Part shown: positions 1 through 11,620 of the stretch, in pieces
Layout: each line of letters opens with the position of its first letter
How positions within the stretch are numbered: position 1 is the stretch's first letter
Assembly (NCBI RefSeq): GCF_014898055.3
Contig: NW_023604861.1
Coordinates: 76,892,292 to 76,956,291, forward strand
Direction: 5' to 3'
Source: Talpa occidentalis
Taxonomy: Eukaryota; Chordata; Mammalia; Eulipotyphla; Talpidae
DNA: 64,000 nucleotides
Made by a program: the position numbers and the translations under genes
Notes under the pieces: generated by a model
Told to the model about the DNA's origin: nothing
Databases searched by the model: none
What the model saw: only the letters and a program-made list of their open reading frames with translations

Positions 1-1039
1 TCTAAGAGTTATTTCACTTGACTGCACTGTGTACTAGGGGAGAGGCAGAGTCGATCTCTCAGTCTGATTCTCTTGGGAAAGGAAATGTGTTTGCCAAGGA
101 TTTTCTGCAGCGGGCAGACACCGATACAACCCTGTGGCCAATATGTAAAACATCTGACTTTCTCACTAATGTAGTTAAATCTTCTGTTTTCTTACTTAGC
201 AGGAGCTTGTTGAAAACTGACATTGTAGTTGCTGGCTATGATCACTGGCCTGCGAATTATTTGTGTGGTACGCAGTTTTCTAGAAGGCATTAAGCAAGGT
301 AGGCATGATAGTTATTTGACTCATAGTCTCTAAGGTTAATGGCTCTTTTTTGTTTACTTCAGGGAAGGAAAAGAGAGGAGGGGCTGAAGACCTGGGATGG
401 GCAGCTTATCAGCATAGATGTTTCTGAATTTTTTCCATGTCTGAAGGAAAAGGCTAATAAAATGTAAGCAAACTGATCTGTCAACTTTGAATAGGTTTGT
501 TTCTCCTATTATTAAATGCTTCTTAAAAGTCATCAATGTTGAAGAAGTAGATGTGCAATTGTTGACAACAAGAGCAAATAAGGAAGCCTGAAAGGAGAAG
601 AATGTGAATTAGCCTAGACTTACAGGGTCAACAATAGAAAGCCATGTCGTCACCAAGTCTGTCACAAATGAAAGTCTGGTTCATTTGTGAGACGGTATAC
701 TTGTTCTATGGAGAGTTGGGAAGACTTCGGCCAAAGATGTAAGTGGAATTCCTTCACTTCACTCTAAACACCAAAGTATTTGTTGATAAAATATAATCAA
801 AATATTTTTAATATGTACCTAAGCATGATGTTAAAAAAGGATATCTTTTTTGCAGAAGCAAAAAAAAATTAAAGAACCGATAATCAGAGATAAATAAGAG
901 TTTTACTGTGTGTATGTATGTGAGATCAAATTCACATTATCTATAGAAAGTGGAAACCCAAGTTATAATAGTGATGCTAAAATCTTGTATTAAACTTAAT
1001 GTAAACATATAAGTTCACTGAAAGAGAGTTTTAAATGAC
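1..1039. other. Unassigned AT-rich sequence
   Basis: No credible coding frame, RNA gene or recognisable repeat. The longest frames are under 100 codons and resemble nothing known. The last 200 bases may belong to the L1 fragment that follows, but they are too diverged to say. Confidence 0.5.
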
Positions 1040-1290
1040 TCCAAAATGAAGGTTAAGAAGACCCAATGTCACAAAAATCAATTTATCCCAAGTTTTTCTG
1101 TAGTTTCAATCAAAATCTCAATGGGAATATTCTGTGGATATTCTACAGAAAAATCTCAGTTTCTTATAAAATGTATATGGATGGGCAAAGGGTCAGAAAG
1201 AGGAGAGATAATTTTGGAAAAAGTAAAGTAGAAGGAAGGAGGGGGCTTGCCTTTCCACATATCAAAAACTTACTGTAAAACTGGTAATTA
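1040..1290 (+). mobile_element. L1 ORF2 remnant (internal fragment)
   Basis: The stretch follows the late ORF2 pattern of L1: a 'caatcaaaatctcaatgg' core, then a 'tataaaatgtatatggatgggcaaa' equivalent, then an 'acttactgtaaaactggtaatta' equivalent, in the usual order. The frame is broken and both element ends are missing, so it is a dead fragment. The assignment rests on memory of the L1 consensus, not on a search. Confidence 0.62.
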
Positions 1291-1784
1291 AGACAAGCTC
1301 CTGGGGGTTGTTGGCAATCCGTTTCCTCTGCTGTGTGGAGGAATTGATCGTGCAGATTTTGGAAAGCTGTAATGTTCTTAAATCAAGCTGGGATGGAGGC
1401 CAGCTATGGACTGGCAGCCAAGTGTGCCAGACGTCGGAGTCGAGAATAGAGTGCTTAGGTGCTCCTGGGATCCTGGGTGCTTGGAGAAGACAGCAGCAAC
1501 AGTCGCCGAAATATAAATGAAAAAGAAAAGACAGCCAGTCTTTAATCTGAGCTGTTAAGTCCTTGCACCCCTCACGGACTTCCTTGACCTGATAGTCCAG
1601 ATCTCCTGGGACTCTCTCTTTTCTTGGAAATGAGTATCAACCCTAAGAAAATATTTGGAACTTGAGAGAGATTTAAATGAAGTTTGCCTACTCAGGGAAG
1701 TCCATCTTGGTAACTCTGGTCTTCCTTAAGGGGCTGAGTCAACTCTCAGCACAATCCTCACATCCTCCTCTAGAACTTACCCTA
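1291..1784. other. Unassigned sequence
   Basis: No supported gene or repeat between the L1 fragment and the L2 fragment. Confidence 0.4.
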
Positions 1785-2035
1785 CCGATATCATGGTCAA
1801 ACTTCTTGAAGACGTTATTTACACTTGTACCCATACATCTTTATCTCCCATCTAATAATCCAGTGAAATTGCTCTGGGAAGATTAGCCAATGACCTTGTT
1901 GCTAAGTGGGCACATCCCAGCTCTTGTCTTACTTGGTCTCCTTACAGCAAGGAGTTGTCATCTCTTTGGAAACACTTCCCTTGGCTTCCCTTGGCTTCCA
2001 TAACTCCACTGTCTTGACTTTCCTTTTCAGGATCT
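1785..2035 (+). mobile_element. L2 (CR1-clade LINE) remnant, reverse-transcriptase region
   Basis: The order of short matches is that of the L2 open reading frame: 'gaaattgctctgggaag', 'ccaatgacctt', 'cttgtcttacttgg', 'cttggcttcc'. This is the part just before the YADD catalytic block. It contains a small tandem slip, 'cccttggcttcc' repeated near 1979-2000. It is inactive and very old. Confidence 0.55.
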
Positions 2036-2266
2036 CCCCAACCCCACCCACCTCCAACAAATTTTTTTGTACCTCTCCTCCTGCATATGATGGCGCATTG
2101 TGAGCTCTGGGAGGCAGAGCTTTAGACAAATAGCTTTTATCCTGAGGTCCACAGGTGAGAGCACCAGTGATGCCGGGAGGTTGTGGTCTCTGAAGAAGAC
2201 TGAACAGTAATATCCAACTTGTGGAAATTTCAACCTGTACCCTTCTTCAGTTCTCCCTTCTCCTCC

Positions 2267-2270
<4 letters not shown>

Positions 2271-2304
<34 letters not shown>
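2271..2304. repeat. (GT)n microsatellite
   Basis: About 17 uninterrupted GT units, read directly from the sequence. Confidence 0.97.
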
Positions 2305-2306
<2 letters not shown>

Positions 2307-2440
2307 TGAGGGGTGGGGAAAAACATCAACCACAGCTGCCTCCTCCTTCCCACAGCTGACCTGAGCTGGGAGCCTAGAGAAGCCTGAACTTTAAATCTGG
2401 CTCAGAGTTTTTATTATTACATAGGTGTAGGGCTTGCCTA

Positions 2441-2745
2441 GTTCTTGATGGCAGTAGATGAGAAAGCAGGTCACGAAGCCCGTCTGTGGGGAGCAGGAAC
2501 AAGCAACAGGAGATACACAGGTAGCAACAGCATTATCTGTCCAGCCTGGAGGGAGCAGCCCAGGCCAGTGGCTTGGGCAGCAGCAGCCCCATGTCGGCCT
2601 GGTGGAGGCAGGCCCTTTGGGTTCCCTCATGCCCCCTTGGGAAGCCCTGGGTTCTCTGGGTCCCTCAGCCCTGGCAGCAGCAGCAGTAACAACAGTGGCA
2701 GTGTCCAGAAGCAGCAGCAGCAACGGCCCCATGCCCCATAAGTGA
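2441..2745. repeat. GC-rich low-complexity stretch with impure CAG triplets
   Basis: Scattered CAG runs near 2580-2590 and 2670-2725 sit in GC-rich DNA. Frames read here give Ser/Gln/Asn-rich peptides that look like triplet artefacts. No gene is supported. Confidence 0.5.
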
Positions 2746-4498
2746 CCAGTGAGTGGCCAGTGAGAGCTGCCCCCTGAGGAGCCCTATTAATTTTTATATG
2801 ATCTATAGATAAAGCTGGAACAGGGCCAAGTTTGGGCCTAGTTTACAGAAGTATGTTTCGTGCATGCAAACTATATACCAAGGTTACATTATTATTTACC
2901 ACTTTCCCCTCATGTGGACTACATCTCCAGGCTACATGTTACCTAGTAGGCCACCTGTGCTGGATGGTCACAGTGAAAAACAGTCTGAGAAACTGAGAAA
3001 ACTTTTTTTTCCCATGGGCCCTACAATAGGACTGGACGTTTAATTTCGTAATGATACTGTATTTTGTGACTTCAATGGCCAGAGGACTCTAAGCTAAGGG
3101 GAAACAAAAAAGTCAGCAGCTCTGCGTGGGTTTCATTCTAGGGTCCAAGGAAGAGCCCACAGGGCAAATGTATAGGACTCCTGGGAAGTAAACACAGTTG
3201 TATGAGCTCTTCCCCAAGTTGCACTGGCACAATAAGCAGGAATAGAAACAAATCCAGGTCTGTCTCTGCCCTGGAGCTGGGACAATAGGGGGCATTAGGG
3301 TGTATGGAGGGCAGGCTTAGGGTCCTAATATAGTTAGAGGACAAATCCTTCCTGGGCAGAGGCAGGAAGCCCAGCTCACTCCCTGGCACCAGGGAGTCTG
3401 GACTGTGAGGGCACCATGGAGAGGCTTCTGGCTCTGGGTGGGAAAGGATGGGCAGAATCACACAGTCTGAGGACACAAATGGTCAGGCCCAGCCACCAGG
3501 GGCCCCTCCAAGGTAAAAAGCACACCCATCAGATAACAGGTGGAGACACCCAGGAAAGTGAGCCCAGGTGATGATGTGCCCTTATGCCTCAGGCTGAGGG
3601 AAGGCAGATGAGTTCAGAATCAGAATCAAAAGAAGGTGTAATTAGAATCTGCAAGGAGACATAAACGAACATGTAATACCTACCCTCACGCAACTGAGAG
3701 TGCTCAGAGCACTTTGGAAGAAAGGCAGGGCAAAAATACAAAGTAACATTATCATCTTAATTATAATTAGAACCTACAAGTCCAGTCTTGAAAGACATTC
3801 ATAACCCATCCTTACTTGTTTAGGTCAGCTTCCCAGAAAGTGGGGAAAAAATAGACGTGAACATTTTTAATTTAGGCAAAAAACAAGTCCATGTGGCAGG
3901 GCTAATATCTGGAGTTCCCCTATTTTAAGAATGTCCTTTGGGGCTCAGGTATATAAAGAGTTGGCTAGATCTTCAGAGCTCGAGATGGTCGAAAAATAGT
4001 CTTGTTTTTTAGCTTTGGAGGGCTAGAGGCCAATTGGAAGCTCCCACCCACTGTGAAGTAATATGACTGGTAAAATAGCTGGTAAATTATCCGTGACTCA
4101 GGGCCTGCTGAGTGATTGGTCTGCAAGGCAGAGCATCAGAGGAGGACACTGAACAAATGTCTAGGGGAACCCCAGTGACTCTTGACTTTTCCAGGAGTTA
4201 TTGTTCAGGTTGAGGATAACTCAGAGTTGCTGACATTTTCCCTCTCATCTCCCGTTCTTCTTAGGGGGCAGGAGGCAACCAAGCAGAACTGGAGGGAGAA
4301 ATGGTACCTGCCCATCAGCTGTGATGGGCAGCAACGGTGAAAGTCCGTGAGAGCAGGTTTGGCCTGATGGTTGCAATGAGGTCTCTACCTCTGGACTGCA
4401 GGCACCCATGCTGCTTCTGTGCCCAGAGCACTTTGAAGTGAACAATCCAGAATGGCTGTGATATGCGGTGTCCCAGTAACCAGAGCCATGTAGACTTG
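2746..4498. other. Unassigned sequence
   Basis: No gene or recognised repeat. A TATATAAAG string at 3950-3958 and an AATAAA near 4576 could be remnants of a very old LTR, but nothing else supports that reading. Confidence 0.4.
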
Positions 4499-4499
4499 A

Positions 4500-4540
4500 T
4501 GCAGTTCAGCTGGCTTTGCGTGCAGTTCGGCTGGTTTGCA
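4500..4540. repeat. Imperfect tandem duplication, about 20 bp unit
   Basis: Two adjacent units beginning TGCAGTTC(A/G)GCTGG, at about 4500-4520 and 4521-4540, differ at a few bases. This looks like a local slip duplication. Confidence 0.8.
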
Positions 4541-6082
4541 GACATTGTGACTGATCAAGACAAGTGCAGTGACTAATAAAGGCAAGTGTTGCAAGTCTTA
4601 TGAAAAACTGGTTAAAAAATATCTGTTTCAAAAAAAATAATCTGTTTATCTGCGTCAGAGTCAAAGTGGACTGAACGGAGATGCACCTATGGATTATTTC
4701 ATTTCTATCTCATCTTCTAGTCTCTAAACTTAGGTACCCAGGTTCCCTTGGCTTCCCAAGGCCCCCATCATGCCTGGCACTGCCCCGTTTCATACTCTGA
4801 CCATTTCTTGAACCCCTTTCCCTTCTCTACCAGCTCCCACATTCCAAATTTCCCCATTCTTACTCTCTTCCCTAGGGATGCCGATTTGAAAATCAGCAAT
4901 GTTGGATTAAAGTAACTCTTACATTTTATCCTATTTTGTGGAGATAAACCTCACCTGAAAGAAGACCACTGGGAGTGTTTGAGGCATTCTGTAGCCCTAT
5001 GGGGGAGACCGATGTGTAGAGGGCATCCATGAACAGCACCAAATGCACATAAATCTGAAAAGTCTTAGAGCAACTGGATTACCCACTCCCAGCCCCCACT
5101 CCCACCCCTACCCCCTCAACAACATGGCTCTGAGTTTTTGGGCTACAATCAAATAAATTTACCACTTTCTAAGTTTCTAATCCTTAGGTTTGTCATGACT
5201 GATATTAAAAACAAAATTTAATTTTCTGCCTCCCAAGGGTCATAGCAGTTTTTGTCTGGATGGGAAGAAACTTAAAAGTCTGCTCCAAAACCTCTGGGAA
5301 AGGCAACTGTCATCTTTGCAATGATCACTATGTATTTTTCACTCACGGGAGTGGTTCATTGCAGTGACTAGCATTTTGTTATATCTCCTGGGTGATTTTG
5401 CGCAAAAATTTACAATGTCAAGAGAACATGGTGATTAGGAGCAAACCATGCAAACTCTTATCTGTTTCTCCACAGGCTCTAGCCACAGGGGTGAGAGCCC
5501 AGCGCCAACTCTTCCTGCTCAAAATGTTCACAATTTGGTCTCTGCCAGCAGTGAGTGAAGACTGCAGTGTAAATGTGCGAAGTCTTGCTCCAAACTGGCT
5601 AGACCTACACTTTGTAAATGTCATTCTGGGGATCCGTTTTATCAGAGAAACCCGTGCCACTGACACTAGCTGATGATGCCGTGCGAGTCTGCATCCTGCA
5701 GGGAGAAGCTCTTTTGAGGTCCCTTTCATTACAACTGACATGCTTCTTACTTGTGAACCTTTCCAGGACAAACTTAGACCCTCAAATCATTCTATAAATC
5801 TGACAAAATGAATATCAAAGACAGTACTTTTATAAGCTGCTCAGGTACTCTCCTTTAAAACATGTGCTGTCATTGTTAACATAACAGAAAAATTTAAAAC
5901 CCTCTTTTTGCTTTCTGCCAGTGGGGTAAGATGGGTTCAATATACACCAAAATACAGAACTGAAAAAGCATTACATATTTAAATTACAGATTTTAAATAC
6001 AGATACAATCCTGGAGCTTCCTCTTTAAAAGTCAGCATCATAATCTCCAAAGTATTTTTGTCATGCAAATTCAATATCAAAC
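4541..6082. other. Unassigned sequence
   Basis: No gene or recognised transposon. A C-rich patch lies at 5090-5120. The 93- and 117-codon frames overlapping on opposite strands near 5.4-5.7 kb are mutually exclusive and resemble nothing known. Confidence 0.4.
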
Positions 6083-6156
6083 AAACCTCAAATTCTTTTA
6101 AAAAAATATTTTTATTTATTTATGTATATAAGAACTGGGCTGCAGGCCAGAGGTGG

Positions 6157-6189
<33 letters not shown>

Positions 6190-6424
6190 AGAAGGGGGGA
6201 TGGCTAGAAGAGTCACCAGAGTCAGAGTGGGGAACAGAACAGGCCAATCAACTGAAATACACTGTTGAGGGGAGCAGTGGGTGAGATAGGAGAGGTCTGC
6301 TGCACCATATGAGTCAGCTCCCTGGATGGGGATTGAACTCCTGCTGCAGTGGCTACCACTATCTAGCTTGATGGTGCTGAGACTCAACCCCTTACACCAC
6401 CAGAAAGCCCAAACCTCAAATTCT
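6083..6424 (-). mobile_element. tRNA-derived SINE (type 2), full length, with target duplication
   Basis: Read on the minus strand, a tRNA-like head with an internal promoter is followed by a body and an A/T-rich tail. The insert (6097-6410) is flanked by a perfect 14-bp duplication AAACCTCAAATTCT at 6083-6096 and 6411-6424, which marks L1-driven retroposition. The tail junction reads 'agaactgggctgcaggcc', the type 2 form. The copy is diverged and its internal G stretch has grown to 31 bases. Confidence 0.92.
6158..6188. repeat. Poly-G tract (31 G)
   Basis: Uninterrupted G run on the + strand inside the SINE body, where related copies at 36.37 and 55.83 kb carry only about 6 G. It has strong G-quadruplex potential and its true length may be uncertain. 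Confidence 0.9.
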
Positions 6425-7082
6425 AAATTCTAAGGTAAGGGATGCTACTTCAAAATGGAAGAAACTCTTTTTCTGAAATCATCAGATATATTATTTTACT
6501 TGGGTAAGGTCTGCAATGAAAGACTTAAGTGCAGCTGGTCTCTAGGTATTTATTTATCTAAGAAAGGATATAATCTTCAACCAGATATTCTACTGTGTTT
6601 CAAAATGAGATCCATCACAGTTTATATGCAATAGAACTACTATACATGTGCATTTAAATGAAATATGGTTTCTCCTCTAAGTGAAGATTTAGTGAAAGTG
6701 TGTACATGGTTTTGGTAAGCAGCAAATAAAAATCTGAGTGAGCTACATGTCTGCAAAGTTAAAGATGGGGTTAAACGTGACTATTTATTGTTCAAATTAC
6801 AGCAAATACTTGATTTCCTGGAATCCAAACTGCTAGATAAGTTAAATAATTGGAAACATTCTGTTTTTATGGTTTTTATGTTTCCAGTAACTCTGTTGAT
6901 AAGGAGATGTACATAACTATCAAAAACAAAAACTTCAAGGTTGCACCTTAATAGTGTTTTTGTTTCACCCCAAGATATTAGCCACCTGAGCTTATAGTCA
7001 TCTGTTTTTGTGCTCTGGGAGGGCCCTAGATGGCTCGGGACGGTTGTGTGAAACCAGCATCCACAGAGCCAAGAGGTGGAAA
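6425..7082. other. Unassigned sequence
   Basis: No supported gene or repeat. Confidence 0.4.
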
Positions 7083-7112
7083 ACCACTCACTTGCTGACC
7101 ACTCACTTGCTA
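7083..7112. repeat. 15-bp tandem duplication
   Basis: ACCACTCACTTGCT(G/A) occurs twice back to back, differing only in the last base. Confidence 0.92.
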
Positions 7113-7272
7113 TGGTGACTTTAGGCCACTTTTGAATCTCCACTAGACTCAGTTTCCTTATCTGTAGCATGCAATGTCACATTATGGAATTGTGAAGAGA
7201 ATGTGAGTGTAGTGTACCAAGCATAATATTGGCATATAGAAGACACTCAACAAACATCAATGATTATCATTC
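7113..7272 (+). mobile_element. MIR (ancient tRNA-derived SINE) fragment
   Basis: Follows the MIR core and 3' half: 'ctcagtttccttatctgtagc', then 'gaagagaatgtgagtgtagt', then 'cataatattggcatatagaagacactcaacaaa'. Diverged, as expected for this family. Confidence 0.7.
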
Positions 7273-8438
7273 TCAAATGTTCTTTTTTCAATCTATGCCT
7301 TCATTTGACTAAAGATGTGATAGGACCCTTTTTGGGAGGGTTGTCATAGAAACACCTGTCACCTTTCTATTGCTCCAGGTGCAGCTCCTAAAATTCCATT
7401 GCTTGAGAGAGTGTAAACAGAATGGATTAGGATGTTGAGCACAAGTGTTACTATTAGCAGTAACAGCAGCAAACACCTTTCTGCATGTGTTACATGCTTT
7501 GCCTCAGGAGTCAGTTGAGATGTGGAGTTCTGACCTGTCTCAAACCTAGAATTCCCAAGCTCTGGCTTCCTGTGTCTCTAGCCACTGGGTTTACCATTTC
7601 ACGTTGGCTCTTTGACCAGTTTATAGGTGTTTTCACTCCTTGTAATGATTGTGTACTCTGGATTTAAACAGAGCAGATCTCCTTTTATCCAGGCCAATGC
7701 AGAGAAAGCAAGAGGGAAATATGTTTCTCTTCCCAGCAAAGCTATCAGTTCTCTGGAAGCTGGCCAGGGGGAAAGATAGTGCCTATAAAACCAGTATCAG
7801 CTGCCTGGGTATTGCAGGCTGTACAGACTTCTGGGGTGATACTTTTCTCTAACATTTAAGCAGAGTGGCAGGAACCCCATCCCACATTTGGTGGATGCTA
7901 ACAGGCATCTCTCTACAAGTCTTGGGGTATTCTCACAGGGCCTACTCATCTCCTAGTCCCCTCTTGCTCAGATTCTTGTTTTCACAGCACGCTTGAGCTA
8001 ACCCCATGTCTCGCCTCCTAGAGCTGCTCCACACTGCTTTGTCCCATGCTGGACACAGACCTAATTCTTTCGTTGTCTCCAAAGTCCCTCTAATAAGAGG
8101 CGGTGGTGTGTAGCAGTGTTTGGAACAATGAGGGGTTACAGCACGGCATAGGAACAACAGATGTCATTGTTGTGAAAGCCCATCAATTATCACTTTGTTT
8201 CCTGCTGACCATCTCATCCCTTAACCCTATCTTGATACCATTTTTTGCAGTTCTTCATTTTCTTCTCTCCAAACCCTTCTTCCTTCTCTCTTCCCTTCCT
8301 CCCTCTTTTCTCAGGTCAGTTTTCTCCTTCAGATTCTAATTTCTTTCTTATGCATTTTCTTTCTTATGGTATTTCTTTTTTTTTCTTTTTTTTTTAAATG
8401 GGAGGGAAAGCTGAGGGTTTTTGTTTTATTTTACTTTG
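7273..8438. other. Unassigned sequence with a CT-rich stretch
   Basis: No supported gene. 8230-8400 is pyrimidine-rich. Short frames here resemble nothing known. Confidence 0.4.
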
Positions 8439-8603
8439 TTTTTAAAGATTTACTTATCTATTTATACAAGCACTGGGTACAGTCTGAAGCGCTGGAGGGT
8501 GAGAGAATTCACCAGAGCCAGAGCGGGGAACAGAACAGACAGACTGACGAAATACACTGCTGAGGGGAGCAGCAGGTGTGGCAGGAGAGGTCTGCGCGCC
8601 ATG
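8439..8603 (-). mobile_element. tRNA-derived SINE (type 1), head missing
   Basis: Carries the SINE tail and body ('acaagcactgggtacagt' through 'gcgcgccatg') and stops before the tRNA-related head, as expected of a 5'-truncated retroposon. The tail junction is the type 1 form. Confidence 0.88.
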
Positions 8604-8730
8604 CATTGTATTTCTTCATCCTCTACTGCCCCTTCATCAGGTGCACATTTGCAGATCTACCAACTCTCCAAAGTGACTTGCCAATCAGAGGAATTGTCTT
8701 ACTCTGGGGATCTGCCCTGAAGCTGCATTA

Positions 8731-9026
8731 ACAACTTGACAGGTGGGCCTCCCCAGTGGCGCAGCGGTTGAGCGCTGGGCTGCGAAGCTGCCTGCAGCCT
8801 CTGCAGTGCAGGTTCAGTCCCCCACTCTGTCAAGGGGCCCACATGGTGTGCAGACCTCTCCTGCTGCGCCCGCTGCTCCCCTCAGCAGTGTACTTCGTCA
8901 CTCTGCCTGTTCTGCTCCCCACTCTGGCTCTGGTGAATTCTCTCACCCTCCTGTGCTTCAGACTGTACCCAGTGCTTGTATAAATAGATAAATAAATCTT
9001 TAAAAAAAAAAAAACAACTTGACAGG
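8731..9026 (+). mobile_element. tRNA-derived SINE (type 1), full length, with target duplication
   Basis: The head starts GGGCCTCCCCAGTGG with a pol III A-box-like TGGCGCAGCGG and a B-box-like GGTTCAGTCCC. The body follows, with a tail 'tgcttgtataaatagataaataaatc' and poly-A. A 13-bp duplication ACAACTTGACAGG lies at 8731-8743 and 9014-9026. The insert itself is 8744-9013. Confidence 0.94.
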
Positions 9027-9554
9027 AGCTTTGAAATCACGTGATCAAAATCATCAATAGGACATTTGTTTCTCCCGTCTCTGCAAGAGAAAGAAAGACA
9101 GTATATTGGTTGGGATAGGATAGAGGTGTACCTTATTGTCAGAGACCCAAAATGACAGTGGTTTAAATGAGATGGAATTTTAGTTTCTCTCATAATAGGT
9201 ATCTGAGCTGCAATTGGGGCATTGCTACCTAAAGTTATCCTCAGGGACACAGGTTCCTTTTATCTTATTGTTCTGCAATCCCTAAGGTGTTGTCTTCACC
9301 ACATGGTTCTTAGGCACATCCCAGTTCATCAGGAACAACCAGAAGGAGATAACAAGAATGTGCCATTAGGGCCTAGCATGGAAGTCTCTTATCCTACCTC
9401 CGCTTGCATGTATTGACCCAAACTCAATTACAGGCATGCAAAAGAGGCTATATAGCTGTATCTGTATATTTATGTATCTATGTCTATATCTAGCTGGCTA
9501 GTCTTTATTTCATGTGAACATGTGCCCAGTTAAAAATTGGGACTACTGTAGAAC
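9027..9554. other. Unassigned; possibly an old repeat at 9110-9430
   Basis: The phrase order 'cagtggtttaaatgagatgg ... cagggacacaggttcctttt ... ccaca tggttctt' resembles a common ancient mammalian interspersed repeat whose name I cannot recall with confidence. No gene. Confidence 0.35.
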
Positions 9555-9775
9555 TGTACTGTTCAATACTAGTAGTCACTAGCCACATGTGGTTATTTAA
9601 ATTCAAATGAATTAAAATTAAACAAAATTTCAAACTCATTCTTCCAATTGGTTGAGCCATATTTGGAGTGCTCAGAAGCCCCATGTGACTCATGGTGGCC
9701 ATATTGGACAGTGTGGATATAAAGCATCCATCATCACAGAAGGTCCTACTGGACAGTGCTGTTATAGAAAAAAGA
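9555..9775. mobile_element. hAT-Charlie-type MITE (palindromic family)
   Basis: Contains 'cactagccacatgtggttatttaaat', an AT-rich centre, and the return arm 'tattggacagtgtgg ... tactggacagtgctg'. The ends are inverted relative to each other (ACTGTTCAATA versus TGGACAGT). This is the internally deleted DNA transposon layout common in placental genomes. Confidence 0.7.
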
Positions 9776-11104
9776 GCAAAATGCTGAAGCATAAGTGGCA
9801 ATCATTGTCACAAGCAATTTATTTATTCTGCCCCTTTCAAGACCAAGTCCCTTGAAGTTGGGGACTTCTTCTTGCCCTATAATGTGACTCTATGCTGTAG
9901 CCACTTCCTCACTTGAACATGCCCTGCAGCTGGTCACCAGGCAGCAGCATGGGTAAAGTCTCAAAAGTATGCCTGGCACAAGCGAGGCAATCAATAAGTG
10001 TCAGTTTCCTGTTGCTATGCCCCGCTTACCTCCACACACACTCACAATCCTCCTCCCCTCTGAGGAACTTAGTTACAGAGTTCTGTGCTAGCTCCAGGGT
10101 TGGGGGAGGAAGACAATATTAATCCCCACATGACAGAAGAGAAACTGAGGAGACTTGGCCTTTCCAAGGTAAGGGAGCAAAATGTTTGGGGTGGGGGAGT
10201 GATTCCAGTTGTCCAATTGTCTCTCCCCTAGCTCACTGGGTATCTGCTTAGATGGAGTAGAAAATCTGATGGTGACAGATGACTACCTCCCCATCCTTTC
10301 TCAGAATTCATGGAAAGAATATATTAATCACAGCAGCTTGCAAAAGAGAGAACGGTTATCCTCTCCAGCTACCCCAGCTCTCAGCCTGCAGGTAGGTTAG
10401 TCTTGGACTGTGTTTGCTGGTGACCTCATGGGCCACCAGTGAAGCCATCCCAAACATCTCATTCTAAAGAATTTCCAGGTCACTTGGCTTGGACCCCCTC
10501 TCTGGCAACCAGGGATTTACATGCTGTGACATCCCAGAATCCCTGAAGGGTGGAGGGAAGAGATGGTAAGAGAAGAGAACAAAGTGAGGGAGGAGACCAA
10601 GGGGCTATAAAAGTTCAGCATTAGTCCTTTAAATCAAACATCTGTGTTTGAGGCAGAGGGGGGAATCATGAAGTTCAAGTTAATTCTTGAACTTTGTGCA
10701 GTCACATACCCATTTGAGAATGAGATTTTCTCCTCAGAAAAATGCATGTATATATCAAAATATAAAAGCCTCTTAGAAAGTCCCTGGACCTACTTAATTA
10801 AAGTATGTGCCATTTGCACTGGTGTCCCATATGGTCAGTGTGGTCTTAAATTTTATGCAAGAGCATTGTGAGGCTTAAAGAAGTTCTTTGGGGCCAAAGC
10901 TTGTTAAGGGCCAGGTTTACAGAGACCAGTCATATACTGATGCTCCAGCATGTAGGTTCCATTTTGATTCCTTTGTTTCTGGGGAAACAGGAGGAGTGCC
11001 TTCTCTAGAATTACACTCCAGGGACACAGGGGGCCATGTCCACCAAGGCTGAGAAAATACCCCAAGGTTCAGCCAGGAGCAAATATTACCCAGATTGGGA
11101 GATA
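9776..11104. other. Unassigned sequence; MIR-like patch near 10120-10170
   Basis: A short antisense MIR-like string ('gacagaagagaaactgaggag') lies near 10125. Otherwise nothing is supported. The 75-codon frame at 10644-10871 is not recognised. Confidence 0.35.
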
Positions 11105-11138
11105 GAGAAATGAAAATGCATGAGAAATGAAAATGCAT
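11105..11138. repeat. Perfect 17-bp tandem duplication
   Basis: AGAAATGAAAATGCATG occurs twice with no gap and no mismatch. Confidence 0.95.
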
Positions 11139-11459
11139 GAGGCCCAACTGGCCAAACTTTCAAATGAGAAAATAAAATTCCTGATTTGAATTCTCCTTGG
11201 GGAGGAGAGTTCTTTGCTGTGTTATGGGAACAAAAGGTTATTGCATGGTAAATGTTTTCTCATTAGAGTGTGGGCTGAGGTCTCTTGGCTCAAGTGCACA
11301 GAGAGCATGTAGCTGGCTGAAAATGCAGTGACTGTTACTATGACCTGTACTATGTCACCCGGGGCTGCCATCAATGCCACGTTTAGCTCTCCTGCTTTAT
11401 CTGGAGCTGCAACTCCTGGGGCAACTGTTGTTCACATCCTCGTAGTAGCTCTGTCCTCT

Positions 11460-11620
11460 AAAATCAGTGGTTCTGCCCCTGGCTGCATCTCACCTGGAGA
11501 CGTTAAAGCTAACTGGATGCTGTCATTTATCTGGTCTGGAGTGTGACCCAGGTGTCCTTTGAAATAAAAGTTCCCCGGGGATTCTAGGGCACCATGAGGG
11601 TGGAGAGCCATTACTTTTAA
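11460..11620 (+). mobile_element. MER5-like hAT MITE, diverged
   Basis: Begins 'atcagtggttctgcccctggctgcat', followed by 'cacctggagacgttaaa', and ends near 'gggtggagagccatta', in the order of a MER5-type element. The centre is atypical, so this is tentative. Confidence 0.5.

Noticed and set aside
2441..2745. Gln/Ser-rich small protein
   Set aside because: Arises from impure CAG triplets. Three frames on two strands are open at once, as expected from composition.
6112..6387. Proline-rich open frame on the minus strand
   Set aside because: It is the 31-base G run and SINE read backwards.
8744..8830. tRNA-like sequence at SINE heads (also at 44928 and others)
   Set aside because: The A- and B-box-like strings belong to a SINE head. 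The rest does not fold as a clean tRNA and is followed by a SINE body, so it is not a tRNA gene.
11328..11546. 72-codon frame resembling a small secreted or membrane protein
   Set aside because: Its second half falls in a MER5-like transposon, and there is no conserved feature or splice context.
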